DNA from: Procambarus clarkii
Taxonomy: Eukaryota; Arthropoda; Malacostraca; Decapoda; Cambaridae
Reading direction: 5' to 3'
Length of the DNA: 64,000 nucleotides
Assembly: GCF_040958095.1 (NCBI RefSeq)
Contig: NC_091156.1
Span: 19,081,202-19,145,201, forward strand
Of the stretch, positions 1-11,700 are shown piece after piece; the stretch's first letter is position 1, and every line of letters starts with the position of its first letter. The position numbers and the translations under genes were made by a program. The notes under the pieces were generated by a model, which did no database searches, had not been told where the DNA came from, and worked only from the letters and a program-made list of their open reading frames with translations.

Positions 1-820
1 AAAGTTGATGGGCCTGATTCATTTGTACCATGTGTGGGTTCTTGCTCTATCTTTGAACAGTACTGTAACTTTAAAGGACCAGATCCTGGTATATCTTGAA
101 AATGAGAGCGAAATCTCTCTAGTCAGGTTCTCCTAGTAGATGTCTTTCCATACAACTTGAAATTAAAATTTAGCTTGGTGAAACTTATCCATAGACGATG
201 GGAAAAATTGGTTTTAATGGTGACCCTCTTTAATATGACTGATTGCATTTTTAAAGTTTTTTTAGACACCTGGTTCCTTGGGGACTTGGTGCACACCTAC
301 ACTTTGGACTCTGTCAGTGTTTTATTTAAATATCCATTGATTTTGAAGGTACAATGCCCATTCCAGTATCATTTGCGTAGCACAGCATCTTCTCTTTCGA
401 TTCATGCCATAATTTTAGTAAAAATATTTATTTTAACACACTAAGAATGTCAATCATGTACTTATTAAGTGTCTGAAGGCTTACAGCCTTACCTTATTGT
501 TTTAACTTTTGGAGAGACTGGTTAAAATAATGTGATCATGCTTAGGGAAACATCTGGTAAAAGCATACTAGGCAGTTAATAACAAAAGGGCTAAATGATC
601 ATTCATGTTAGGATTACACCAGTATAGTTGTTACTGATTGTGTTGAGTAATTAATACTTTCGCGTTCCCGGGACGTAATCGATGTCCACAAATAATTCTG
701 CGGATGTCTGCCTGGGACGTATGTGGTGTCCATAATTAAAATATTTGTTAAAATTCCATTTTTTATCCGAATTTTATGGGACTGGTTTTATAATGCACGC
801 CTTTAGATTGTGAATAATTT
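1..820. other. No recognised gene; upstream of or within the 5' part of REXO4
   Basis: AT-rich sequence with no coding signal I recognise. The missing REXO4 start exon could lie here or upstream of the window, but no ATG-containing segment resembling a basic nucleolar N-terminus followed by a phase-0 donor stood out. Around 669-735 a short imperfect direct repeat (GGGACGTA...GTCCA, about 50 bp apart) precedes the tandem array that follows. Confidence 0.5.
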
Positions 821-2120
821 GATACCAGAATGAACAAAGTAGTCTTAAAATTGAGGTGAGAAACCTGAAGAGTATACACATTTTGTGTATAACGCTCAAT
901 GGGTAACACACGGCCGATTTTTGGGTTTGCTGCGGGTGGCACGCCTGTCTTTTTGACCTTGTATGTATATATGTTATCCCTTTACAGAATTCTATTGGGA
1001 ATAATTTGATACCAAAATGACCGATGTAACACAAAAATTGATGTGAAAAAACTGAAAACAGCATGCGCATTTAGTTCAGGTGTGCGGATAGGTGCTCGCT
1101 CATGGGTAACGCTCATCCAATTTTCGGGTTTGCTGTGGGTTGCACACTGGATATTTTTTTACCTTAGATGCGTATATCCCTTTAGAGATATATGCTACCT
1201 AATGCAAACAATTTGATACCAAAATGAACAATGTAACACGAAAATTGATGTGAGAAAACTGAAAAGAGCATATGCATTTTAATGGTCTTTTGCACTTACG
1301 GGTAACACACGGCCGATTTTCGAGTTTGCTGCGGGTGGCACACCAGGCTTTTTGACCTTATATGCATATACTCCTGTAGGGAATTCTATTGCGAACAATT
1401 TGATACCAAAATGAACGATGTAACACAAAAATTGATGTTATCAAACTGAAAAGAGTATTCACATTTGTGTGCAGATGTTGCAGGTGTGCCAATGGGTGCT
1501 CATTCACGGGGTAACGCTCGACTAACTTTCGGCTTTGTTGCAGGGGTTGGGGTGCGCCAGGCTTTTGGAACTTATAAGTATATACTCATGTAGGGAATTC
1601 TATTGTGAACAAATTGATAACAAAATGAACGATGTAGCATGAGAATTGAGGTGAGAATTCCGAAAAGAGTAGATACAGTTTGGTGAGGTTGCTCGCTCAA
1701 GAGTAACCCTTGGCCGATTTGTGAGTTTGGTGCGGGTGGCACGACGAGCTTTTGGACTTCATATGTATATATCCCTGTAGGGAATTAAATTGCAAACAAA
1801 AAGATAACAAATGGAACGCTGAAACACACAAATTGATGTTATCAAACTAAAAAGATTACACACATTTGTGTGCAGGTGTAGTGGGTGTGCAAATGTGTGC
1901 TCGCTCAGGGCTAACGCTTGGCTGACTCACCTTTGCTGCGTGGGGAAAGGGGGCTGTGATTTTGGGCTTTATATGCATATACCCCTGTAGGGAATTCTAT
2001 TGCAGACAAAAAGATACCAAAAAGAACAGCATAACACGAAAATTGAGGTGAGAAAACTGAAAAGAATATACATATTTGAGTCTGGCCGCGCGCTCATGGG
2101 AAATGCTTGGCACACCATGA
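821..2120. repeat. Diverged tandem array with alternating 187-bp and ~210-bp units
   Basis: Seven units begin with a GATACCAAAATGAAC-like anchor at 821, 1008, 1215, 1402, 1616, 1803 and 2013. The spacings are 187, 207, 187, 214, 187 and 210, so short (A) and long (B) units alternate strictly. B units carry about 20 extra bases around GTGCAGGTGTG...GGTGCTCGCTCA before the shared GGGTAAC segment; A units lack them. Other shared blocks are GGCCGATTTTCG, TTTGCTGCGGGTGGCAC and GTAGGGAATTCTATTG. Units are well diverged from each other. The array is probably a dimeric satellite-like repeat in the 5' region or first intron of REXO4. Confidence 0.85.
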
Positions 2121-2343
2121 GGTAGGCTGGAGAGCGTGCGCCAGGGATGGGAAATTGTTAGTATCGTTTGCTAATTAGTTCCTTGTATAGTAATGCACAT
2201 ATTTGGGTTGAGAGTTATACAATAGCTCATCTTACTGTGTATACTCCAGTTAATATGTATGATTATTTATTACTAAATAAGAAATAACTTGTTTTTCTTC
2301 AACGTAATTTGGGATGTTATTGTACAATTGATTCTCATTTCAG

Positions 2344-2702
2344 ATTATTGCTAAAGATAGCCAGAAATTAACAGAAGCAAAAGGTAATAGTGCGAAAAGT
2401 AACATACCTGACAAAAAAAGTACAGGTTGTAATAAAATTGGAACTGTGGAGAAGTGCAGAAAGACTCCAAAGAATAGCAATTCTGTAATTGACCGGCAAC
2501 ATAAGCAAGCTGAGAAAAGGAAAAAAGGAAAAATGGAAGTTTGGTTTGATAATGTTGATCCGATCCTTCTAGAACAAAGTGAGGAGGAGAGTGAAGTAAA
2601 GGATTGCAAAGGTAAAGGTGGCACGAAGGCGGGCGGTCCTGAGGTGAGCTCTGACAGTGCGGGACATGATGCCCCCCTGACGAAAACTACTTCCTTTGTA
2701 GG
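2344..2702 (+). CDS. rexo4: REXO4 exon a: basic N-terminal linker and WFDNVDP motif
   Basis: The acceptor is TCATTTCAG at 2335-2343 and the donor GTAAGT at 2703-2708. The exon opens at phase 0 and ends after two bases of a Gly codon. It encodes 119 full residues rich in Lys, Ser and Glu, consistent with the poorly conserved, nuclear-targeted N-terminus of REXO4 proteins. The conserved short motif EVWFDNVDP lies near its middle, and SFVG at the end leads into the exonuclease domain. No in-frame ATG sits where translation would naturally start, so at least one 5' exon is missing. Confidence 0.92.
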
Positions 2703-5700
2703 GTAAGTTTCATTTTCTTGATGTGTTCCTAATCTGCTTTTATGTATCGTTATCTCAAGTATTGTATCTTTTGTAGGAATGTATGGAGCTTTATGATAAT
2801 TGTTACAGAGGAATACATACAGGGATTTTGTAAGATTGGCATTTTTCTGTAGTTATAAAAAGTTTGCTTATACAGCATTATAAGTAACTACTGAGTGTAG
2901 TTTCTTAACTTAAAAGCTCTTTAAAATTAAGCATGTTTATAATTTGTCTCTTCTTTGTGAGTAATTTAAACGCAAAAGTTTGTGCAATTGCAAAAACGGC
3001 AAATATTGTACACCAGAAAACAGTGCTGCCTGGAACCCTTCACTTGTTTAAATTTCTTGTACACAGTCCATGTTGTACATGAATACTGTACTTTTTTTTT
3101 CATTGTGAAATAATCATTTGTTTTTACACATCTTGTGTGATGCCAGAGTTAGTCATTTATTTTGCACCCCCTACACATTCTGTGGGTGTTTGTGAAAAGG
3201 CTTAGAATGGTACATAATGAGTTTAGGAACTGAAACCCCACAGTTAATTTTGGTAAGCAATTGGATGTGGGTTTAAATAAATAAATGTAGTTACAGGGTG
3301 AAAGCTACTCTCATGGTGTCCCGTCTTCCCAGTACTCTTTGTCATATAACGCTTTGAAGCTACTGATGGTTTTGGCCTCCACCACCTTCTCACTTAGCTT
3401 GTTCCAACCGTCTACCACTCTGTTTGCAAAAGTGAACTGACTAATATTTTTTTGACTGCTTTGTTTCCTTAGTGTGAACCTATGTCCTCTTTGTTCTTGA
3501 AGCAGTAGTTTTCAAAAATAATTCTTCTTTGTCAATTCCTGTTACATTGATTGTAACCGTGATATATATGTGCTTCAGCCTACAGTTTAGACCTATTGTC
3601 TTATGTATGACCCTCTGTCCTGCGTGACAGTGAATACTAGCATTAACCTCAATTTAATAAGACTATCAAAATCCTCAGATTAGGCAAAATTGTAATTAAT
3701 TTTGTCAATAAAGATGTTAATAATAATAACCATTTTGTGCGTAGTGTTCATATCACATCTTTTTCTTCTATATTTTAGCTTTGGTATGTTTAACATCACT
3801 AACCTCTCCTCGTAACTCTTGTTTTTCAGTTCCGGAAACCATTTAGTTGGATGTCTTTGCACCTTTCCTAGTTTAGTGATGTGCTGTTTGAGATATGGCC
3901 ACCATACAACTGCTTCATATTCCAACTTTAGTCTCACTTTGTGAGACTAAAGTTGGAATATGCAGTGACAGATACAGAGAGAGAGAGTGAAGACATTTTG
4001 AATATGAGAGCCAGATAGAGACAGAGGCAGACAGTAGATAAATGGATAGATAGATAGATGGATAAATGGATAGATAGATAGATGGATAAATGGATAGATG
4101 GATGGATAGATGTATAAACAGATGAATGGATAAATAGATCAGTAGCTGTATGGATAGAGAGTAAGATGGATGGATAGGTGGATGGATAGGTGGATAGATA
4201 GATGAATGGATAGATGTATGGACTTATGGATAGATAAATGGATGGACAGATGGGTAGTATAGTTGGTAGATGGATAGATATTTGGATAAACAGATGGATA
4301 GATAGATGGGACAGATAAATGGAATGTGATCATGCTTGCATGGATTATTCTGAGCCAAAAGGGAGCCACAGATGAACGTGCTGCAGACTCTCAGTCTGGA
4401 AAGAACCCGGGTCAACAATTGAGCTGGAAGGAAGAGATTAATTTCCACCAGCCCCCAGTCTATCCAAAAGGCATCCACCATAAAATCTTTGTGATGAGGG
4501 ACTGGGGTCAAGTAAGCCGGAAGCCATGGTTCCATGCAGACACGAAGAGGTCTGCGTTGGGTCATCCATATGTCTCGCAAAGCTAACAAAATGCCTCATC
4601 ATCAACATTTCACTCCATGGTAATCAGGCAAAAATGAGAGTCTTTGCCAGAATGTTGACATGTGCCTGAACATAATCAACATGGAGAGCCAAACTCTGAG
4701 AAGCCAGATAAGGAGCAACCAACAGAGTCCAACTCCATAAAGGAACATACCAAAAGAACCCCTTGCAACTCAAAGAACCACCAGGGAGAAGTCGGGGTGG
4801 AGCCAGATCACCGAGCCTGCTGGGAGATGAAGCGACTGCAGAGTAGTTGCTTCAACCAAAAGATTTCAAAATAGACCAGACCACTGTTAAGCGGGTTAAG
4901 CATTGGCAAAAACAACCCTAGAGCATAGGCAGCTGTTTGGGGTCTGAGCAATGCACTGTAATATGAGCACACGAGCAGCCTGTGCTGTCCTCATAAAAAA
5001 AGAACCGTGACTGCCCCTATCTACGAAGCCTTGCAAAAGAATCAAAAGGCTCTTGCATTGCTAAGGGTAAGGCACCTTCCACTGGAAGCCAGCTGTCCTT
5101 TCAGAGACAGCCACCCAAACCCACCAGGGAAGAGAATTCTGGCTAGGCAGAGGCAGCACCAGCAGATACCTAGAAATGGTCGCTAGGTACAAGCATACCT
5201 GGAGAGGGTTTTGGAAGTTCTTCTACTCCCCGAGCCTGGCCCGTGGTGAACGGTTAGAATCCATGCAAAATTGTAAGGCATAAATATACAGTACTTGAAT
5301 GTGAAGCAATTAATTAAATACAGAATGAGTATACAAGCAAATTGCTCCCAGCAGGACAAAGAACCACATCCAAGATGGACTTATCTGAATACAGTGGCTG
5401 GGATTTGAAGAATGTGTAGCGGCCACGAGAAGAGACGCTGAAGTCCTGATACTTTGTGCCAGGCAAAATGACTGGTGATTAAGGCTAAAGGGATCAAGGA
5501 GCTAGGTGCATAGGTTGTCTATGCTTTGTTTACCTTGCTGATTGCCTGTTTTGTATCGTCCACCTTTCTGGTGACCTCGATTACATTAAAGTGATCTTGC
5601 ATCCTCTGCTTCTTCGGCCTCTTTAGAAAGCGCCCAGATTTGAGCCTGTGGTCCCTGGTATCGTTACAGTGACTCACAGGGGCTTGGTGTAGAATGAATT

Positions 5701-8700
5701 GGGTGGAGCTGTATAGGTAGATAGCAACAAGGAGCCACCTTAGAAGACCTCCCAGAAAGGTAGTATTAGTTTATTAATAAAAAAAAGTTAGTAATTTAAA
5801 CATGAAATATAAACTGAATTGTAATAGTTATCTAAATAATTTTTTTCTCCACAGTGTAACAAAAGTTATCGGAATGGATTGCGAGATGGTGGGAGTTGGA
5901 ATGAACGGTGAAGACTCAATATTAGCACGAGTGTCCATTGTCAACCACTTTGGTAAAGTGTTGTATGACAAGTATGTCAAACCCACCGAGGAGGTTATAG
6001 ATTACCGAACACATGTGTCTGGAATCCGGCCATCTGATATAAAAGAAGGTTAGTGATGTTTTTTCTCCTCTCGCTATGAAGGTTATTCCTGACTGCCATC
6101 AATTATTGAACCTATCTTAAGAAAAATTTGATATATTTTTTTCAGTAAATGTATCTGCATTTTTAAAAGGTAATGAAAAATAAAATAGCATTTGTAAGGG
6201 CTGTTATTTTATAATTTAGCAGTAATCAAAATTTCTCAAGGAATAAGAAATAGTGAAAGAAATTTAAAAGATCTACCAAATATATTTATATGCAAATAGT
6301 CTTTTTCTATAAACAAAATAGTATGGCACGTGCATGTGGATTATGAATCACAATAATGTGGTTGAAGAGTTTATACACAACTGAAAATGAAGAATATATG
6401 ACAATTTTGGTCTGTCCTGGACCATTATTAAGTCGTGTAATGGAAAGACAGTGGAAAAGAAAATGATGCAAGGGGTGAGAGTGAATTGAAAGGTGAGAGG
6501 AAGAGAGAAAGTTGATGACAAAAATAAGATGAAAGGTAAGGATGAAAGGGTATTTGGCACACAGGCCAAAAACAACCAAAAACAACTTCTTTTCCCCAGA
6601 CTACTCTCCTACCATTCTACTTCCATAGGAAAGTTAAACATCTTCCTGTTTTCTGGAATTGTTGGCATCCTGTGTTGTGGTGCTGTTGTAAGCAAGTCTG
6701 GAGAGCTTCTAAACTACTGAAGGGTCTCTCAGAAATCAAGGATTAAATGTAATGAAATGCCTTTCTGGAGGAGCTTAACAGTGGTGCCCTTTAGTTTGTT
6801 TGCTGAGGTAGCTCATGTCACATTAGCCCATATGTGGATGTGACAGGATGAGACATTCACACATGTCACATTAGCCCATATGTGAATGTGACATGATGAG
6901 ACATTCATACATGTCACATTAGCTATTGGAGTCCTTATTGCCTACTGGAGACCAGAGCCAGAACCTGACCACCACCGTTCCGTGCTCGCAGAGGCTCTGG
7001 GAGCAGGGAATTGTTAAGCTCACCCTCATGAAGGAAACATCCAGAAAGTAAACAAAACAAAATGCAGAACAGCAAGATTCACAGAGAGAGAAGAAAGTTA
7101 ATGGCAAATCACTCCACAAGCTATCCACCCAGCAGTTTGGTCTAAACCAAACAAAAAGAAAGCTTTGTGTTTTATAAATGGTCCATCTCCAATCCATCGA
7201 TGGATTATATATTCTCCAATGACTTCTTTAATTATCCTGTAGCGGCCACTTAAACTTTCTTCTGTGATGCTGGTACAGTACCAGAATTGTGTCCTGTGTG
7301 ACCACATGTTCCTGTTGTGGACACAGTATATCTCATCTTCAGGAGCAACTGAATGAGTCTGCCCAGGAAGTTGCTTTTTGTATTAATTTCAAACTTGTTT
7401 TCTCAGGTGCTGAGTTTTCCACAGTGCAAAAAGAGGTCTCGGACCTTCTTACAGGAAGAATATTAGTGGGCCATGCTTTGCGTAATGACCTGAAGGTTCT
7501 TTTTCTGTCTCATCCACGGGCTGACACGAGAGATACATCGAGGTAAGCAATATTATTATACAGACAACCACATGCTTTCTGGATACCCCGGAATTGAGAC
7601 TAAACGAATAACTTGTGTCCTGATAATTGGTTCGTCAGCCTGAAATTCTTGGAGAACAAATTAGACTGTTTTATGACAAAAATTTTGCAATATTTTGTTT
7701 GTGCTCACCAATATGACAAGTTCTGATCTGTCAATATGACAAGTTCTGATCTGTTAGTTTACTTGAAGATTATTGTTGATAGTGCATTGTTATTTAGATG
7801 ACAGAGGTGGTGGTGGATGTTGGTGGTGTTGGGCTGACTGAAGTGGAGATTATGGGTGATGAGGTACACATAGATGTTGAAGTGTTTGGGACATGATGTG
7901 ATGTTCCGGGTGCAGGTGGTTCAATGCCAGGTTTACTTGCTTTACATTACTACTTTACATTACTACTTCACCTGATTCCTTTCTGTTACATATTGCTTTA
8001 TCACTTTCACTTCTAAAAATTAGTCAAAGATGGTTGATATTAATATTATTTTAAAATATAGTGTTGCAAACCTGATATTCAGCACACACACTTCTTGGGA
8101 TTCTATTCTCCACCTTCTTTATTAGTATGATTTTCCTCACAAGTGTCAGCACTGACTTCTTTCTCTTAATTATACCACTTGTAGAAGTGTGCACTGACAA
8201 AATGTGTGCATTTGGAGCCAACATGCTGCATGGATGTTCTTCAGTTTTGCCAATATATCCGAAGAATCACAGGAAAGGATGCTTCACATTCCTGTCTTGT
8301 GCGTTAAAACAATGGGACATGAATTTGTGACATCACATGGGTGGGATGCACTCATGTGGGGTCTCGATACTGTCAGTGGGGAAACTAGGTCTATCTCCCA
8401 CCCACACATCTCCGTTCCACTGGGCAGCAAGGCTTAGCTTGTGCTCCCTTCACCACTTGATCACACATTATTTATTCGGACTGCTCACCTCGCCACTTTA
8501 TAGCACATTATTCGGATAAACCAAAAACGAATAACGGGCATATGTGGATAAGTAGTGTCCAGAAAGCATGTGATCATCTGTCATAAGGTTATTATTTTAA
8601 AATATGCTTTATAGATTTTAGCTTTCATTCCTTAATGGAATATTATGGAAATGAATAAAAAAGGCTGTCTTTTGGCATTAGTACATTCGGACTCCTGTGC

Positions 8701-11700
8701 CTAAGGTTCTGTTTTTACAGTTTGTATTATATTCAAGGTTGTTTGAAAGAGATTTTGAATTTACAGTACTACCTTCTACTAGGTCGCATCAGCCGTGGAG
8801 TTCTATAGGCCTTACAGGAATCGGCTCCAGAACCTGGCCCTACCCTCACAGCGGGGCAGAGTAGTGACATGTTGACCAGACCACACGCTAGAAGTTGAAG
8901 GGACGACGACGTTTCGGTCCGTCCTGGACCATTCTCAATCGACTTGAGAATGGTCCAGGACGGACCGAAACGTCGTCGTCCCTTCAACTTCTAGTGTGTG
9001 GTCTGGTCAACATACTTCAGCCACGTTATTGTGACTCATCGCCTGTATAGAGTAGTGACATTTTATTTTTGCTACCTCATTTGGGAAGGCAACCAATTAC
9101 CTCCATGCTCGAGAAGGAAGGAGCAACCTCTGCAACTGGCCAAGCTATATACACTGTCTTGACTCTGAAACCCTCGGACACTTTGGAGCCGGTAGCAGGG
9201 TTGGGGGGTGAGGAACAGTAGTAGGGGCATACCACACCTGCAGGAGATGGAAGAGGCGCAGCTGGAGTCAAGGAAAATGATAGGATGGATTATGAGAATA
9301 TTAAAATCCAAGGACCCCACAGCAATGCTAATACTATTTAATATAATCACTCGTAGTGTCCTGTCTACAGTATTGCTTGGTACTCACTTCCTCTTTCAGA
9401 GCAGGAGAGATTGCTGAAATAGAGGGAACACAGAGAACATATATGGCACACATAGACATGATAAACTTCCTAAACTACCGGGACCATCTCAAAGCTTACA
9501 AGATGTACTCTCTGGAGGGAGATGACAGAGGTACCATATAATATATATTGTACATGGAAGATACTGGAAGTCCATGTCCCAAATTTGTACAGTAGAATAA
9601 CAACTTACTGGAGTGAAAGGTACAGAAGGAAGTGTAGAATAGAACCAGTGAGGAGTAGAGGTGCCATAGGCACAGTCAGAGAGCACTGTCTGAACATCAG
9701 AGGTCCACGACTGTTCAACACCCTCCAAGCGAGCATTAGAAATATTGCCAGAACAAAATTGAACTTCTTCAAGAACAAATTAGATAAGTTCTTGCAAGAA
9801 GTGCTAGGCCAACTGGGTTGTAGTGGATATGTGGGCCTACTGGCAGCTGCAAGCAACAGCCTGTTGACCATGTTATCACAAGTCGAGCCTGGCCTCAGGC
9901 TGGACTCGAAGAGTAGAAGAACTCCTGCGACCTCCCCCTAGGTATTTAGGAGGTATCCAGGTAAGGTGGAGATTCCTAACACCACCAAATCCAGATCCAT
10001 AAACATTATGTGGGGCAGTTTTGGAGCATCTATATCAACACAAAGCTGTGAATGCTGAACTCAGAACCCAGACAAACCTAGCCCATAAAGCTGCAGCTGC
10101 CTGATATACTTCCGCCTCAGATGCAAGAATAGAGAGAATCGGAACCTGTGAGGGAATAAACCTCACAGGATTCAGGGTTATAAGTATTGCTGACCCAACG
10201 GGCAGAACAGTAGAGGCAGACAAAATGATTGTTGTCACATAGCAAAGGCAACGAACCTCCTTCAGACTTGCCACTGGTGAAATTGGGCTCGACGGGCTGT
10301 CATTTATACATAACTGATCTCATCAGAGACTTGCAAAGGGGAGGGGGAATACAAGGGCCTGAGGTAAGTAGAAGTAGTAGGAGTAGAAGAACTAGAACCT
10401 TCTCCAAGTATGCCAGACAAGTACTCTCAGGCACTGGGAACACCAACTGAAAGAACAGATGCCAAAAACAACCACATGGACTAAGCTGCAAAAGGTGACT
10501 GTGGCGTGCTGTATAAACAAAGAGCATGAGCCCCCCATGTGCACACTAATGCAATATATTTGAATGATCCCAATCATGGGTCTAAACTGAGGAATCAAAC
10601 AACTCTTGAAATACCCAAGGTAAAGCACTTGGGTATTTCACCCAAGGTGCTTTACCCTGGGTGGCCTTACCTCAATAGGGGTGAATTCCTCAACACCCCA
10701 CAGGTAAGAAGTTCTTACCCTTTTTATTAGAGTAATGCTAAATGAACCTCCAGGGAAGTAACTGCTGCTGACATGCAGTTTGTAGTTCAAAAAGCCAAAT
10801 CCACACATCAGGATCAGATAGAAAATGTACTCGTAAAGCTAATAATATTTTGGAATAATACATGCAGATGGGCCCCACAGGCCAAGTCCTAGGATGGTCA
10901 GTACTTAACTTAGGAAAAACCTGCCACCAAAGATATTGACCGTGGAGTACTACTGTGATGTACTAGGCAACATATCAGTGAGAGAACTCACTAGCAAGTT
11001 GGTGAAAGACCAAGCTTAAAGCTGCCTAGTGACAGTAATTGGTGCTATTGTGTTTGAGCTAGTTTAGAGTTAATTACTATTTTGTTTTGTTTGAATCATT
11101 TTGGGAGTTTTTTTTTTGCAGTTTCGAGGCTTTGATTCTTGTGAATCCAGTAGTTGTCTGTAAAGCTTCGCTGACTTTATGAAGGCTAGCCTGATGAAAT
11201 AATTGAATGTAATTTGCTCTTTGTGTTTTTGTGAGGAGGGGCCAGTTTCTGGCTTTGGTCTCTGGTATGCCAAACAGAACACGTGTGACTGTGACTTTGT
11301 AGTGTGGAGCAATCATAGCAAGATAGCTATAAGCAGCCATCAAGGGACTTAAGAGACTTCCCCAGAAAAGTTCATTTTTGTCCTCAATTTTTTTTCCACT
11401 ATTCTATCTTCAATTATATTTAAAATACCTATTTATATATAATTGTTTGACTATATTTGCGCAAAGATGTGTTCTATTATATGAGTTCAGATTTTTAGTT
11501 TGCAATCAATAGTGAAAAGTGGCCAAACTCGGTGGACTGGAATCCTTGGTAGAATATAAAAGATCCGGTCCCAGATATGTAAAATGAAGTGCCATTGTAC
11601 TAACTTATGCTTCAGGTACAAGGGGTTTCGGAAGCTGTTTGGAGGAAGGACTCCTAGCCTCAAAAATCTAACAGAAAAGGTTATGGGCGTCCAAATCCAA

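Noticed and set aside
157..444. 95-codon frame as the REXO4 start exon
   Set aside because: It is hydrophobic and aromatic, unlike the Lys-rich N-termini of REXO4, and no suitable donor joins it to 2344.
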